64,000 nt of DNA from contig NZ_CP133188.1 of the NCBI RefSeq assembly GCF_030913635.1, positions 1,240,001 through 1,304,000 on the forward strand. The letters are read 5' to 3'. The notes below the pieces were generated by a model. The model saw only the letters and a list, made by a program, of their open reading frames with translations. It did no database searches and was not told the origin of the DNA. The first letter of the stretch is position 1. Every line of letters begins with the position of its first letter. Made by a program: the position numbers and the translations under genes. Below, piece after piece: positions 40,938-50,863 of the stretch. The DNA comes from Sedimentibacter sp. MB35-C1. GTDB lineage: Bacteria; Bacillota; Clostridia; Tissierellales; Sedimentibacteraceae.

Positions 40938-41525
40938 TTGCGCTTATTTGAAATAATTAAAAATCCGTACACGCTAATTTTTATATGTGTTATAGGATTA
41001 TTAATTTCAAAATTTATTTTTAAAATTGAATATATGAATTGTTTTAAAATAGTTAATAACCATATTAACGTTTTTAATAACAAAACTGGAAAACTTTTGT
41101 TAGTTCCATTTCTTACATACAATATTTTACCTTTTTTAATAGCTTTAGGGGTTAATAGAATTAAGGTTATTGATAGTGATATGGTAAATATTATAACTGT
41201 TATAATATCTATATTAACTTCTATGCTATTTACTTTACTTGTTATGTTGATTGATATGAAGGATAAAATCGATCTAAAAAAATTTCAAAATGCAAATCAA
41301 ATAAATATAATAAAACGGGCGATAAAAGAAACGTATCATACTGTAATGTTTGAAATTCTAATTTCTATTTCTGTTTTGCTATTATCTTTTGTTTACTTGT
41401 TTACTCAAAAGATAAGTTGTATTATAAGTGCTATAATATATTATTTAGTATTTTTGTTAGTTTTTAATTTATTTATCGTTTTGAAAAGGATATTCAATAT
41501 AGTTGATCATAATTTTTCTAATTAA
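40938..41525 (+). CDS. Cassette 2, gene 2: small multi-pass membrane protein
   Basis: A 195-aa protein with four or five hydrophobic segments (YTLIFICVIGLLISKFIF, IITVIISILTSMLFTLLVML, EILISISVLLLSFVYLF, and a C-terminal pair) and a basic cytosolic loop between the third and fourth. TTG start with GAGGGTG just upstream, 4 nt after the partner's stop. Possible membrane effector; unproven. Confidence 0.68.
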   Translation: MRLFEIIKNPYTLIFICVIGLLISKFIFKIEYMNCFKIVNNHINVFNNKTGKLLLVPFLTYNILPFLIALGVNRIKVIDSDMVNIITVIISILTSMLFTLLVMLIDMKDKIDLKKFQNANQINIIKRAIKETYHTVMFEILISISVLLLSFVYLFTQKISCIISAIIYYLVFLLVFNLFIVLKRIFNIVDHNFSN

Positions 41526-41543
41526 AATTATTTATAATGTAGG

Positions 41544-41568
41544 AGAACTCTTAACCGGGTTCTTTTTT
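41544..41568 (+). terminator. Cassette 2 terminator
   Basis: AGAACTC pairs with GGGTTCT, followed by T6. Close relative of the cassette 1 terminator. Confidence 0.8.
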
Positions 41569-41613
41569 AAGTTAAGTAATATACATCTGTATGTAAAAAA
41601 TGCAATATTATAG

Positions 41614-41642
41614 TTGTTAAAAAATGCTTTGCATTGTATAAT
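41614..41642 (+). promoter_or_regulatory. Cassette promoter C
   Basis: TTGTTA (41614-41619), 17-nt spacer, TATAAT (41637-41642). Upstream GCAATATTATAGT only partly matches the A/B box. Confidence 0.75.
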
Positions 41643-41677
41643 ATTGGTAAATTATTTAAGCAAAAGAGGAGAGTATA

Positions 41678-41989
41678 ATGAATTATAGTGAGATGCTTGA
41701 ATCATATCATAATATCAGCGAGGCATATGTCGTAGTAAATTTATATGAAATTTATATCAAAGCACAAAAAATTAAAATCAAGATTGAAAGAGATTTAAGG
41801 AGTGGTAAATATAGCTATTCAAACAGTCATCATTATCATGGTAGCGAGCAAGCTGCTCCATATATATCTTCAAGATGCGTAATGTTGGATTCTGAAAGTG
41901 AAGCATTAAATGCAGCTTTTAAGGAGCTAACTAGTTTTTATAATGAGAATGACGAGAAGGCTATATGGGTTGTCAATGAATGTTTTTAA
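41678..41989 (+). CDS. Cassette 3: unknown 103-aa protein
   Basis: A small soluble protein with a His/Ser/Tyr-rich patch (YSYSNSHHYHGSEQAAPYIS). Own promoter C and own terminator. AGAGGAG precedes the ATG. No family recognised. Confidence 0.65.
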   Translation: MNYSEMLESYHNISEAYVVVNLYEIYIKAQKIKIKIERDLRSGKYSYSNSHHYHGSEQAAPYISSRCVMLDSESEALNAAFKELTSFYNENDEKAIWVVNECF

Positions 41990-41998
41990 TATTAAGAG

Positions 41999-42027
41999 AA
42001 GAGTCTTTAAGATAAGGCTCTTTTTTT
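41999..42027 (+). terminator. Cassette 3 terminator
   Basis: AAGAGTCTT pairs with AAGGCTCTT, followed by a T run. Confidence 0.75.
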
Positions 42028-42088
42028 ATGAAAGAATATTGGTTTCAAAACCGTTGGCTTTTTTATTGTGACGAAAGGAAGGTAAAGC

Positions 42089-42346
42089 ATGGGTTTATCA
42101 AGATTAAGCAAGCAGTGCAGGGAGTGCAAGTATGTAGATATATGCGATCATAAAAGGATGGAAGCATTAGCCTATCTTGAAGCTTCCAGTAATGGAATGG
42201 CAGATGCTACTGCGCCTATGATACAGCAAAAGGATTATAGAAATATTAAGATAGGTGTCGATACGATAGAAACAATTGATTTGGAAGAAATAAAAAAGAA
42301 ATTAACAAATTCAATATATCCAAACTTTTTACAATATGAAGGCTAA
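42089..42346 (+). CDS. Small Cys-containing prophage protein
   Basis: An 85-aa protein with CRECKYVDICDHKRM, a likely zinc-binding CxxC...C.H cluster, then an acidic tail. GGAAGG precedes the ATG. It lies between the cassettes and the HNH gene, where such proteins are common. Function unknown. Confidence 0.65.
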   Translation: MGLSRLSKQCRECKYVDICDHKRMEALAYLEASSNGMADATAPMIQQKDYRNIKIGVDTIETIDLEEIKKKLTNSIYPNFLQYEG

Positions 42347-42355
42347 TTAAATTGA

Positions 42356-42402
42356 GACGATGCAGGTATGACTTAGACTTCATAGGGTGAGGGGCGGGCA
42401 GA
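42356..42402 (+). repeat. 46-bp repeat, copy 1 (before HNH gene)
   Basis: GACGATGCAGGTATGACTTA, then a CATAGGGTG and GGGCGGGCAG block. A close copy lies outside the prophage at 62399-62444. Confidence 0.75.
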
Positions 42403-42420
42403 AATAAGGCAGGTGATTAA

Positions 42421-42696
42421 TTGAGTTTCTACAAGACAAAGAGATGGAGAGATAAAAGAGTTATTATCTTAAAGCGTGACAGCTATCTATGCAAGGAGTG
42501 TCTCAGGTATGGCAAGACTACACCAGCAACTACAGTGCATCATGTAAATCCATTGGAGCATAACAGGCAGCTAGCATTAGTTAGCAAGAACCTGATCAGT
42601 CTATGTGAAACTTGCCATAATAAGATGCATGATAGAGACACGCACGAACTTACAGAGCTTGGAATCAGTTGGGTTGAAAGGATTGGAAAGATATAA
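42421..42696 (+). CDS. HNH endonuclease
   Basis: A 91-aa HNH nuclease: two CxxC pairs (CKECLRYG, CETCHNKMHD) around TTVHHVNPLEHNRQLAL. HNH proteins next to the terminase are needed for DNA packaging in many HK97-type phages. TTG start with AGGTGAT upstream. Confidence 0.88.
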   Translation: MSFYKTKRWRDKRVIILKRDSYLCKECLRYGKTTPATTVHHVNPLEHNRQLALVSKNLISLCETCHNKMHDRDTHELTELGISWVERIGKI

Positions 42697-42801
42697 CCCC
42701 CCTGGTCTTAAGCTCTATTTATATAATTAAAAGGACCGGAGGGGGGAGCCATTTCCAATAGAGCGACTTTTTAAAAATATTTTTTGGGAGGTGATTTTAC
42801 T

Positions 42802-43152
42802 GTGGCAGGAAAGGCAACAACATATGAAGGAATCAGAAAAAAGACAATTAGGGACATGAAAAAATTAGGAGTATATAAGCCGGAGTATGAACCAATTATA
42901 GATATATATTCAGAACTTCGTGAACAGTATTTCATCCTCACAGAAAAATTCAAAGACTCCGGATACGATTTCGAAGTTGAGACCATGCAGGGGGGAACTA
43001 AAAAAGCCCCGATTGTAGCTACGTTAGAAAGCCTGAGAAAAGATATTATAACTTATACAGATAGATTATGTCTCAATCCAAAAGCCGTAGATACTGTTAA
43101 AATACAGGTCCCTAAAAAATCAGCATTGGCAGAGGCGTTATCTAAGCTTTGA
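42802..43152 (+). CDS. terS: Terminase small subunit (P27 family)
   Basis: A 116-aa DNA-recognition subunit: [20 protein letters not shown], helical middle, and [17 protein letters not shown] at the end. GTG at 42802 is chosen because GGAGGTG lies 7-8 nt upstream. Stop overlaps the large-subunit start (TTGA). Confidence 0.82.
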   Translation: MAGKATTYEGIRKKTIRDMKKLGVYKPEYEPIIDIYSELREQYFILTEKFKDSGYDFEVETMQGGTKKAPIVATLESLRKDIITYTDRLCLNPKAVDTVKIQVPKKSALAEALSKL

Positions 43153-44867
43153 GTAATTTTGCAAATCACGATATAGTCTTTCAATATGCGAAAGATATTA
43201 TAAGCGGTAAAGTAATCGCAAATGAAGAACAAAAACAAGGCTGTGAGAGATTCTTCCGGGACCTGGAGAATCAAGCATATTACTTTGACCCCAAACCGGC
43301 AGAAACAGTAATTGGAATAATCGAAAGAACATTCGTGCATAAACAAGGAGAAAATCTACAAGGCGAACCGATGAGAGGTAAGCCTTTTTTATTGCTTCCA
43401 TGGCACAAGTTCACGATATACAATATCATGGGTTTTTATCATGTTGGTACAAAAATAAGAAAATATAAAGAGGCATTCATATTTGTTCCGCGCAAGAACG
43501 TTAAAACTACTTTTGCAGCTGCTCTCGCGTGGGCTTTATCAATCTATTACAGAAAGTCCGGCGCAAAATGTTATATTACAGCTAATGCTCTTAAGCAGTC
43601 ATTAGAAAGTTTTGACTTTATTAATTTCAACATCAAATACATGGGTGAAGAAGAAAGTTTCAGAATAATCGACAACAATCAAGAACATAGCATACAGGGA
43701 GATTTAGACGGAGGGTCTATATACATTCAAGCGTTGGCCGCAAACCCAGACAGTCAGGATAGTTTCAATTGCAATCTTGCAATAGCTGATGAAATTCATG
43801 CATACACAAAGCCTAAACAGTACAATATCATCAAAGAAGCTATGAAAGCATATACAAACAAACTAATGATAGGTATAACAACTGCTGGCGATAATATGAA
43901 TTCATTTTGTTATCGAAGATTGCAATATTGTACGAAAATTTTAGCCGGCTCTGTAATAGACGAGCAGTATTATGTCTTTATTGCAAAAGCTCCTGAAGGA
44001 AAGAATGGCAAAGTTGATTACACAGATCCATTAGTGCATCAAATGGCTAACCCTGGTTACGGTGTAACAATACGTCCTGATGACATAATGAATGATGCTA
44101 TGCAAGCAGAGAAGGATCCTCAACAGCGAAAAGATTTTTTTTCCAAAAGTTTAAACGTGTATACAGCTGCAATGAAAGCATATTTCAATATAGAGGAATT
44201 TAAGACAAGCGATAGAAAATACAGTTGGACGCTTGAGGAGCTTACCAAGTTAAAAATAGACTGGTATGGTGGAGCGGATCTTTCAAAGATGCATGACCTT
44301 ACAGCTGGTGGTCTATACGGAAACTATAAGGGCGTTGATATAGCAATTACTCATGCATGGTTCCCTATAGTTGCGGCACAGCAGAAAGCAGAGGAAGATT
44401 CAATACCGTTGTTTGGATGGCAGGATGATGGCTGGCTTGATATGTGCAATACACCTACAGTTAATTACTCGGATATTATAAACTGGTTTATTAAAATGAA
44501 AAAGATGGGATTCAAAATAAAGCAAGTTGGATTTGATAAAAAGTTCGGAAAAGAGTTTTTCTTAGGCATGAAAAAAGCAGGTTTCAATATTGTTGATGAG
44601 CCTCAATATCATTGGAAAAAATCACAAGGATTTAGGCGGATAGAGAAGCATGTTAAGGATGAACAATTTTATTATTTGCATTCATCGGCATTTGAATACT
44701 GTGTCCAAAATGTACTCGGAATAGAAAAAACAGATGACATGATACAGTACGAAAAAATAATGACTGAAATGAGAATAGACTTATTTGATGTTGCCGTGTT
44801 TGGAGCTGTCAGATTAATAGAAAATATGGAAAAATCAACATCAGCCAGTGACTGGCTTAATAGTTAG
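43149..44867 (+). CDS. terL: Terminase large subunit
   Basis: A 572-aa packaging motor ATPase/nuclease. The Walker A-like [17 protein letters not shown] lies near 115, Walker [11 protein letters not shown] near 212, and the nuclease half has [16 protein letters not shown] and later acidic residues. Start is TTG overlapping the small-subunit stop, implying coupled translation. Typical length for the Terminase_1 type. Confidence 0.93.
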   Translation: MSNFANHDIVFQYAKDIISGKVIANEEQKQGCERFFRDLENQAYYFDPKPAETVIGIIERTFVHKQGENLQGEPMRGKPFLLLPWHKFTIYNIMGFYHVGTKIRKYKEAFIFVPRKNVKTTFAAALAWALSIYYRKSGAKCYITANALKQSLESFDFINFNIKYMGEEESFRIIDNNQEHSIQGDLDGGSIYIQALAANPDSQDSFNCNLAIADEIHAYTKPKQYNIIKEAMKAYTNKLMIGITTAGDNMNSFCYRRLQYCTKILAGSVIDEQYYVFIAKAPEGKNGKVDYTDPLVHQMANPGYGVTIRPDDIMNDAMQAEKDPQQRKDFFSKSLNVYTAAMKAYFNIEEFKTSDRKYSWTLEELTKLKIDWYGGADLSKMHDLTAGGLYGNYKGVDIAITHAWFPIVAAQQKAEEDSIPLFGWQDDGWLDMCNTPTVNYSDIINWFIKMKKMGFKIKQVGFDKKFGKEFFLGMKKAGFNIVDEPQYHWKKSQGFRRIEKHVKDEQFYYLHSSAFEYCVQNVLGIEKTDDMIQYEKIMTEMRIDLFDVAVFGAVRLIENMEKSTSASDWLNS

Positions 44868-44878
44868 GAGGTAATAAA

Positions 44879-46090
44879 TTGAGCAAAAACAAAGGCAACA
44901 AAAATAAAAGAACACGTGCTGAACCAGGCAGCCAAAAAAGAGAGACGGCCTTGAGTTGGTTCTTATCTACCGACGCATATGATACACTTGCAATTCCTGG
45001 ATATACAAAACTAGCTGACAATCCAGAGGTAAAGATGGCTGTGAGTAAAATAGCTGATCTAGTTTCTAGCATGACAATTCATCTTATGGAAAATACAAAA
45101 AGTGGAGATATAAGAGTTAAAAACGAATTATCTCGTAAAATTGACATCAACCCATATAAGCTGATGACAAGAAAGACATGGGTTTACAATATAATTTATT
45201 CAATGTTGTTACCTGGCGATGGAAACAGCGTTGTATTCCCAAAGGTTGAAAATGGGTTGATTCAGGAACTTATTCCATTAAAGCCTTCAAGGATTAGCTT
45301 TTCAGAAATACAGGGTGGATATGAAGTGAAATATGGAAGTCAGACTTACAACTATGACGAGATATTGCATTTTATTGTTAATCCTGATCCTGAAAAGCCA
45401 TGGAGGGGTACCGGTTATAGAGTTGTTTTAAAGGACCTTGTTACAAATTTGAAACAAGCAAATAAAACAAAAAATGCTTTTATGTCAGATAAATGGAAAC
45501 CCTCTGTAATCATATCTGTTGATGCTATGACGGAAGAGTTTACCACTCCGGATGGAAGAGACGCGGTTCTAAAAAAGTACGTTGATGATACTGGAGAAGG
45601 AAAACCCTGGGTAATACCAGCTGACTTGATTAAAGTTGACCAAGTAAAACCTCTTTCTTTGAATGATTTAGCAATAAATGATGCTGTGCAACTAGATAAA
45701 AGGACTGTGGCTGGAATATTAGATATCCCGGCTTTTTTATTGGGTGTTGGAAGTTTTAATAAGGAAGAGTACAACAACTTTATCCGCACAAGAATAAAGA
45801 GCATTGCTGAAATGTTCCAACAAGTATTAACGAAAGGGTTAATTATAAATCCTAGCTGGTATTTTAAATGCAATGCTAAAAGTCTTATGGCGTATGACAC
45901 AAAAGAATTGGCTTCCATGGGAATGGACTTGTATATCAGAGGAATTTACACTGGCAATGATGTATTAAATCTTATAGGCGATTCACCAAAAGAAGGTTTG
46001 GACGAGCTGATCATACTAGAGAACTACATACCAAGAGGCATGATAGGAGAGCAAAAGAAACTAATACAAGGAGGTGGTGCAGATGAGTAA
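44879..46090 (+). CDS. Phage portal protein (HK97 family)
   Basis: A 403-aa portal. [20 protein letters not shown], then [14 protein letters not shown] and the conserved [19 protein letters not shown] block are typical of HK97-type portals. TTG start, AGGAGGT 6-7 nt upstream. It forms the ring through which DNA enters the capsid. Confidence 0.92.
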   Translation: MSKNKGNKNKRTRAEPGSQKRETALSWFLSTDAYDTLAIPGYTKLADNPEVKMAVSKIADLVSSMTIHLMENTKSGDIRVKNELSRKIDINPYKLMTRKTWVYNIIYSMLLPGDGNSVVFPKVENGLIQELIPLKPSRISFSEIQGGYEVKYGSQTYNYDEILHFIVNPDPEKPWRGTGYRVVLKDLVTNLKQANKTKNAFMSDKWKPSVIISVDAMTEEFTTPDGRDAVLKKYVDDTGEGKPWVIPADLIKVDQVKPLSLNDLAINDAVQLDKRTVAGILDIPAFLLGVGSFNKEEYNNFIRTRIKSIAEMFQQVLTKGLIINPSWYFKCNAKSLMAYDTKELASMGMDLYIRGIYTGNDVLNLIGDSPKEGLDELIILENYIPRGMIGEQKKLIQGGGADE

Positions 46091-46688
46091 GATTATAAAT
46101 AGAAGCGCAGAACAAACTCGAAGTTTCCAAGCTGACTTCAAAGCGACAAGGGCAGAAGAAAACTCCGGAGACATGTTTATAGAGGGTTATTTTTCTGTGT
46201 TTGGAAAACAAACGGAATTATGGCCGGGAGCATTTGAGGAAATTTCGCCGGGAGCATTTGACAATACGCTTGGAAATGATATCAGGGCACTCATAAATCA
46301 TGATACGACTTTAGTGCTCGGAAGAAATAAAGCAAATACTTTAGAGCTTAAGACAGATAGTCATGGACTTTGGGGAAGAATCCGAATAAATGACAAGGAT
46401 TCAGATGCTGTTAATTTGTACGAAAGAGTAAAGCGCGGTGATGTGGACCAATGTTCTTTTGGATTTAATATCTTGAAAGAGGAAACAGACTGGAAAGATG
46501 ATGGCACCGTAAAATGGACCATTCAGGAAATTGATTTGCATGAGGTTTCCGTATGCACATTCCCTGCATATGAGGAAACAGGAGTACAGGCAAGACAAAA
46601 AGAAGTTGAGCAGCATAAAGAAAAGCAACTAGAGCAAAGAAAAAACAAATTGAAAGAGAGGATTAATAAATGGCACTCAAACAATTAA
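46083..46688 (+). CDS. Prohead maturation protease (HK97 family)
   Basis: A 201-aa serine protease of the phage prohead family: [20 protein letters not shown], catalytic His in [13 protein letters not shown], catalytic Ser in [12 protein letters not shown], and a later acidic EIDLHEVSV. The ATG at 46083 lies after AAGGAGG and overlaps the portal gene by 8 nt. It trims the capsid protein. Confidence 0.9.
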   Translation: MSKIINRSAEQTRSFQADFKATRAEENSGDMFIEGYFSVFGKQTELWPGAFEEISPGAFDNTLGNDIRALINHDTTLVLGRNKANTLELKTDSHGLWGRIRINDKDSDAVNLYERVKRGDVDQCSFGFNILKEETDWKDDGTVKWTIQEIDLHEVSVCTFPAYEETGVQARQKEVEQHKEKQLEQRKNKLKERINKWHSNN

Positions 46689-48067
46689 TGATAGCTAAGA
46701 AAATTGAACAGAGAAACGCTAGCTTAGCTGAATTAAGCACTCAAGAGGAAGGGCTGAAGACTAGAGAAGCGGAATTAGAGGTAGCTTTGGAAGAAGCTCA
46801 AACTGACGAAGAAATTGCTCTTGTAGAGGAAAACACAGACAAGCTTGAAACAGAAAAAGAAGAACTCGAAGAAAAGAAATCTAAGCTTGAAGGTGAAATC
46901 GCTGAGCTAGAAGGAGAACTCGAAAAACTTAACAGCAAGGAACCAAAGAGTGATTCAAAAGAACCCGAACAAATAAAATCAAATCCTAAAGGAGAGGGAA
47001 TTATGAAGAGATACAAATTTTTCAGCGGAATGACAAGAGAAGCAGTGGACGCTCTACTAGTTAGAAATGAAGTTCAAGAGTTTTTAACCAGAACTCGTGA
47101 ACTTATTGGCCAAAAAAGAGCTGTAACTGGTGGAGAACTTAACATTCCTGATGTTATGCTTGAACTGTTAAGAGACAATCTTCACAAATACTCTAAGCTA
47201 ATATCAAGAGTTAATTTAAAGCCTGTAAATGGCAAGGCAAGACAAAACATTGCCGGCACTGTTCCTGAAGGAATATGGACTGAAATGGTTGCTAAACTCA
47301 ACGAATTAAGCATTGTATTTAATCAATTTGAGGTCGATGGATACAAGGTCGGTGGATTTATCCCGGTAGCTAATTCATTATTGGAAGATTCTGATATTAA
47401 CTTAGCGAATGAAATTTTAGTTACTTTAGGTCAGGCGATTGGCCTTGCAGTTGATAAGGCTATCCTTTACGGTAAAGGCGTAAAAATGCCGGTAGGTATA
47501 GTAACACGACTTGCCGAAACTGCTCAACCTGCATACTGGGGAACGAAAGAGAAAGATTGGACTGATTTACATACAACTAACTTGTTGCTGATTGATGCAG
47601 CTGCTAATACTGACGTTTTGTTTTACAAGGATTTAATTCTAAAACTTGGAAAAGTGAAAGCAAACTATGCAACTGGTGGAAAAACTTGGTGTATGAATGA
47701 AAATACTTTTGCTACTCTTCAAGCAAAGGCACTATCAATTAATGCCTCTGGTGCAATCGTATCAGGGCAAACAAAAACAATGCCTGTTGTTAGCGGAGAG
47801 ATAGAATTCTTAGAATTTATTCCTGACAATGTAATAATTGGTGGATACATGTCGTTGTATTTGTTGGCTGAAAGAAAAGGAGCTACTTTAGCACAATCTG
47901 AGCACGCTCAATTTATAGAAGACAATACAATATTCAAAGGCACTGCTCGTTATGATGGCCGTCCAGTAATCGGTGAGGCATTCGTTGCAATCAATATCAG
48001 CCAGGAAGATTTAGAAACACCTCCTACGGCAACTGCAGTGACTTTTGCAGCTGATACAGCAAATTAA
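46670..48067 (+). CDS. Major capsid protein with N-terminal delta/scaffold domain (HK97 fold)
   Basis: A 465-aa protein. Residues 1-105 are a Glu/Lys coiled coil (the delta domain cut off by the prohead protease). The HK97-fold part begins near the internal Met 112 (MKRYKFFSGMTREAVDALLV). Late landmarks are AILYGKGVKMPVGIV, YMSLYLLAERKGATLAQSEH and RYDGRPVIGEAFVAINI. The start overlaps the protease gene by 19 nt. Confidence 0.93.
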   Translation: MALKQLMIAKKIEQRNASLAELSTQEEGLKTREAELEVALEEAQTDEEIALVEENTDKLETEKEELEEKKSKLEGEIAELEGELEKLNSKEPKSDSKEPEQIKSNPKGEGIMKRYKFFSGMTREAVDALLVRNEVQEFLTRTRELIGQKRAVTGGELNIPDVMLELLRDNLHKYSKLISRVNLKPVNGKARQNIAGTVPEGIWTEMVAKLNELSIVFNQFEVDGYKVGGFIPVANSLLEDSDINLANEILVTLGQAIGLAVDKAILYGKGVKMPVGIVTRLAETAQPAYWGTKEKDWTDLHTTNLLLIDAAANTDVLFYKDLILKLGKVKANYATGGKTWCMNENTFATLQAKALSINASGAIVSGQTKTMPVVSGEIEFLEFIPDNVIIGGYMSLYLLAERKGATLAQSEHAQFIEDNTIFKGTARYDGRPVIGEAFVAINISQEDLETPPTATAVTFAADTAN

Positions 48068-48080
48068 TGGAGGCTAAATT

Positions 48081-48350
48081 ATGAAGGTTCAAATATTAAA
48101 AACATTTTTAGATGCGGAGAATAAATGCATTCAAAAAGAGGGCAAAGAAATAGAAATAACAGAGGAAAGAGCGGAGCAAATTATATCTATTCGCCCAGAT
48201 TTAATTGAAGTGATAGGAAACGCAGAAGGAGACACTCCTGAGTTTCCTAAACATACGGGCGGTGGATATTATGAATTATCCAACGGCGAAAAAATCAAAG
48301 GGAAGGATGCTGTTTTAAAAGCTGAGGAAGCACTAAAAAGTAAGGAATAG
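48081..48350 (+). CDS. Small virion-region protein
   Basis: An 89-aa acidic protein (KTFLDAENKCIQKEGKEIEI, then ELSNGEKIKGKDAVLKAEEA). Position between capsid and connector suggests a head accessory protein; the GGYYELSNGEKIKGK part resembles a small binding motif. No family certain. Confidence 0.6.
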   Translation: MKVQILKTFLDAENKCIQKEGKEIEITEERAEQIISIRPDLIEVIGNAEGDTPEFPKHTGGGYYELSNGEKIKGKDAVLKAEEALKSKE

Positions 48351-48361
48351 GAGCTGATATA

Positions 48362-48793
48362 ATGGACACATCAATAGTGACAGGTTTAGTCAAAGCAAAA
48401 CTTGGAATTAACGGGACAGTGAGAGATACATACATATCAGCAATAGTTAACGGTGTAATTACAGAATTAGAGGATGAGAAGGGGTTAGTGCTTGATGGTG
48501 CTAACCCTTATCATTTGATATTTGTAGTAGACTATGTTACTTGGAGGTACCAAAACCGAGACGGTGACAAAGGTATGCCTAGACATTTACAGTATAGGCT
48601 TCATAATCTTATCATTCATGTTGGTATTAAAAATCTTATAGTCAGCGATGTTCTGATAGTTGGCATATTGCCATTATTACCTGCTGAGAATACAGTTTAC
48701 ATCCTTCAAGACAGCTCAAAGCAAATGTATATCGATGGCGCATGGACTGCTGTAGATATGGTGAACGGGATTTGGACGGTGGTTATTGCATGA
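48362..48793 (+). CDS. Head-tail connector protein (gp6-like)
   Basis: A 143-aa protein with a helical N-terminal half (VKAKLGINGTVRDTYISAIV, then YHLIFVVDYVTWRYQNRDGD) as in phage connector/adaptor proteins. The second half is a short beta-rich extension (YILQDSSKQMYIDGAWTAVD). Stop overlaps the next start. Confidence 0.75.
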   Translation: MDTSIVTGLVKAKLGINGTVRDTYISAIVNGVITELEDEKGLVLDGANPYHLIFVVDYVTWRYQNRDGDKGMPRHLQYRLHNLIIHVGIKNLIVSDVLIVGILPLLPAENTVYILQDSSKQMYIDGAWTAVDMVNGIWTVVIA

Positions 48794-49104
48794 CATACGA
48801 TTGTGAGGTATTGCTAATTAAAGCCGTTAATGCTGTTGATGAGGGTGGAGATACGATTCAGACAGAAACTGAAAGAAGCGTGCTTGCTTCAAAACTTGAT
48901 TACAGAAGCAAAGAATTTTATCAAGCTTTTACGAATGGATTAAAACCTTCTATTACCTTTGCTGTCAATAAATATGAATACGATAACGAAAGAGTGCTAA
49001 AATTTGAAGATGATAGATACAAGATCATAGATGTATACCCGGTTAAAGCAAAAGATGAGAGTGAATTTGAATCTCTTGCTTTGTTGTGTGAGGCGGTGGT
49101 ATAA
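48790..49104 (+). CDS. Head closure protein
   Basis: A 104-aa beta-rich protein (EVLLIKAVNAVDEGGDTIQT, KYEYDNERVLKFEDDRYKII), as expected for the stopper/head-closure protein in this position. The ATG at 48790 overlaps the preceding stop (ATGA). Confidence 0.72.
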   Translation: MTYDCEVLLIKAVNAVDEGGDTIQTETERSVLASKLDYRSKEFYQAFTNGLKPSITFAVNKYEYDNERVLKFEDDRYKIIDVYPVKAKDESEFESLALLCEAVV

Positions 49105-49563
49105 ATGCCAATGCCTAAGAGTGTAACAAAATACTCTAATAAAAATGGTTTAACATTTACATCAGGTGTAGACCGCGCGAACTATACTATCAGGGAACTG
49201 TCTAGGGCGGCCCTTAAAGATGTTGCAAAAGTACTGCGTAAGAAGATGATAGCAAAACTGAAAAATCTTCCTGGCATGAAGAAAAATAAAAGGCTCTATA
49301 AGTCGACTCAGTACTGGGTTAGGAAAAAAGAGACTGATCTACAAATGGGATTCAAACACAACACCTGGTATGGAGTTTTACAGGAACTTGGCGGCAACAA
49401 TCAGCCTAAAAGAAGCGTACTACGCGACACAGTATTTGAAAGTGTTGATGATATACAAAAAATAGAAGCACAATATTTATCAGCTGTAGAGGACGAAGTA
49501 AAAGCAAAATCGTTAATAAATGAAGAAGGGGAAACTGGAGATGAGCAAAACCTGGGCACTTAG
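49105..49563 (+). CDS. HK97 gp10-like tail completion protein
   Basis: A 152-aa basic protein: helix SRAALKDVAKVLRKKMIAKL, then YWVRKKETDLQMGFKHNTWY and GVLQELGG. This is the gp10/neck pattern. It starts directly after the previous stop. Confidence 0.8.
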   Translation: MPMPKSVTKYSNKNGLTFTSGVDRANYTIRELSRAALKDVAKVLRKKMIAKLKNLPGMKKNKRLYKSTQYWVRKKETDLQMGFKHNTWYGVLQELGGNNQPKRSVLRDTVFESVDDIQKIEAQYLSAVEDEVKAKSLINEEGETGDEQNLGT

Positions 49564-49918
49564 AGTTGAATTACAGAAAATTTTTAAAGTTCTAACGAAT
49601 AATGTCTTCTATGAAGGCAATCAGGACTTTAACATCTATCCTCGTCTGGTTTATGAGCTTAGCGAAGTGTCTTATAATTCAGGAAAGACCTTGTTTCAGC
49701 TTGAAGTTAATGTTATTGATTGCGGAACAAGTACACAGGCTGTCGAAGAATTAGCAGACAATATTCAGTATACGTTAAACAAGTGCTACTTTAGAAACGA
49801 TAAAATACAATTCACTTCATATAGAGGTTCACGGCAAAATATCAAAGAGGATGATAAGGAAATAATCAGGCGTAGGTTATTATTCGAAATACATTTACAT
49901 GAATTGAAGGGAGAATAA
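49541..49918 (+). CDS. Tail terminator-like protein
   Basis: A 125-aa protein (VFYEGNQDFNIYPRLVYELS, then TSTQAVEELADNIQYTLNKC) with the alpha/beta pattern of tail-terminator proteins. The ATG at 49541 overlaps the previous gene by 23 nt. Position between gp10-like and tail-tube genes supports the call. Confidence 0.7.
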   Translation: MSKTWALRVELQKIFKVLTNNVFYEGNQDFNIYPRLVYELSEVSYNSGKTLFQLEVNVIDCGTSTQAVEELADNIQYTLNKCYFRNDKIQFTSYRGSRQNIKEDDKEIIRRRLLFEIHLHELKGE

Positions 49919-49923
49919 ACAAG

Positions 49924-50517
49924 ATGAAATACTCGGGAATTACAGATAAAACAGCCGATAATCTTTTGCTGGACGCCGGAGCTTTTTTTAAAAACTTCAT
50001 TGTAGGTACAGATACTTTCGAGTCTGCAGTGACGGCAAATAAATTAATAGGTGCAACACAAGGTGGTGGCTCTTTTTCGGCGATACCTACAATTAGGAAA
50101 ATAGATGTGGATGGAACTATGGGAGTAAGAAAAGGATTGCAACATATAGATGAATGGGTTGTTACTATATCCGCTAATGTGAAAGAAATAAGCCAAGATA
50201 CTATTAAAATAGCATTAGGTTCTGGAGATGTTGTAGATGGGCCGAATAATTATAAAAAAATTACTGCCAACCATCAGATACGATTAACTGATTATATAGA
50301 TAATATAACTTGGGTTGGTAAACTGTCAGGCAGCGAAATGCCGGTAATTATTGTTGTGAAAAATGCGTTGGCAACAAGCGGTCTGACATTAAACGTGGCA
50401 GATAAGGCGGAAGCAGTTATAGCAATGACTTTTACAGGACATTTTACAAACAATGACCCTTTGGTACCACCTTTTGAAATATATTATCCGAATAAAGAAG
50501 TTACAGGAGAAGAATAA
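49924..50517 (+). CDS. Major tail tube protein
   Basis: A 197-aa beta-rich protein (LLLDAGAFFKNFIVGTDTFE, IRKIDVDGTMGVRKGLQHID) ending with EIYYPNKEVTGEE. Location before the tail chaperone and the repeated beta pattern fit a tail-tube protein. Confidence 0.82.
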   Translation: MKYSGITDKTADNLLLDAGAFFKNFIVGTDTFESAVTANKLIGATQGGGSFSAIPTIRKIDVDGTMGVRKGLQHIDEWVVTISANVKEISQDTIKIALGSGDVVDGPNNYKKITANHQIRLTDYIDNITWVGKLSGSEMPVIIVVKNALATSGLTLNVADKAEAVIAMTFTGHFTNNDPLVPPFEIYYPNKEVTGEE

Positions 50518-50518
50518 A

Positions 50519-50863
50519 ATGAGAAAATTACAAACACAAGATGTATTTAACGCATTAAGAGCAATAGGAAAGGCAAGCTTAAAGGAAGAAATAAAGCCTA
50601 TATTAAAAAAGGCAAATGCAGGAGAAATGAACGTTGAAGATGTTGGAATTGAAGGCGTTCTTGGATTGATTGAAATTTTTTCACAGAAGAAATCTGAACA
50701 GGCTATATACGATATTCTTTCAGGGCCGTTTGAAATGAAAGCTAAGGATGTTGAGCAGATGGATATATTGAAACTTGCAGAGAATTTAGAAACGCTAGGG
50801 AAAGAGAATGACCTTAAGCGTTTTTTTACTTTATTGGCAGGTTTAATTACGAAGAAACAATAG
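50519..50863 (+). CDS. Tail assembly chaperone, short form (gpG-like)
   Basis: A 114-aa helical protein (LQTQDVFNALRAIGKASLKE). It lies between the tail-tube and tape-measure genes and ends with LITKKQ. T7 at 50821-50827 gives a slippery T TTT TTT site near its end for a longer -1 product. The ATG is 2 nt after the previous stop. Confidence 0.82.
   Translation: MRKLQTQDVFNALRAIGKASLKEEIKPILKKANAGEMNVEDVGIEGVLGLIEIFSQKKSEQAIYDILSGPFEMKAKDVEQMDILKLAENLETLGKENDLKRFFTLLAGLITKKQ

Noticed and set aside
39977-41525. Naming the cassette pair as Kiwa
   Set aside because: Only sizes and membrane/cytosolic layout are similar; gene order differs from the reference and no shared motif could be confirmed without a search.
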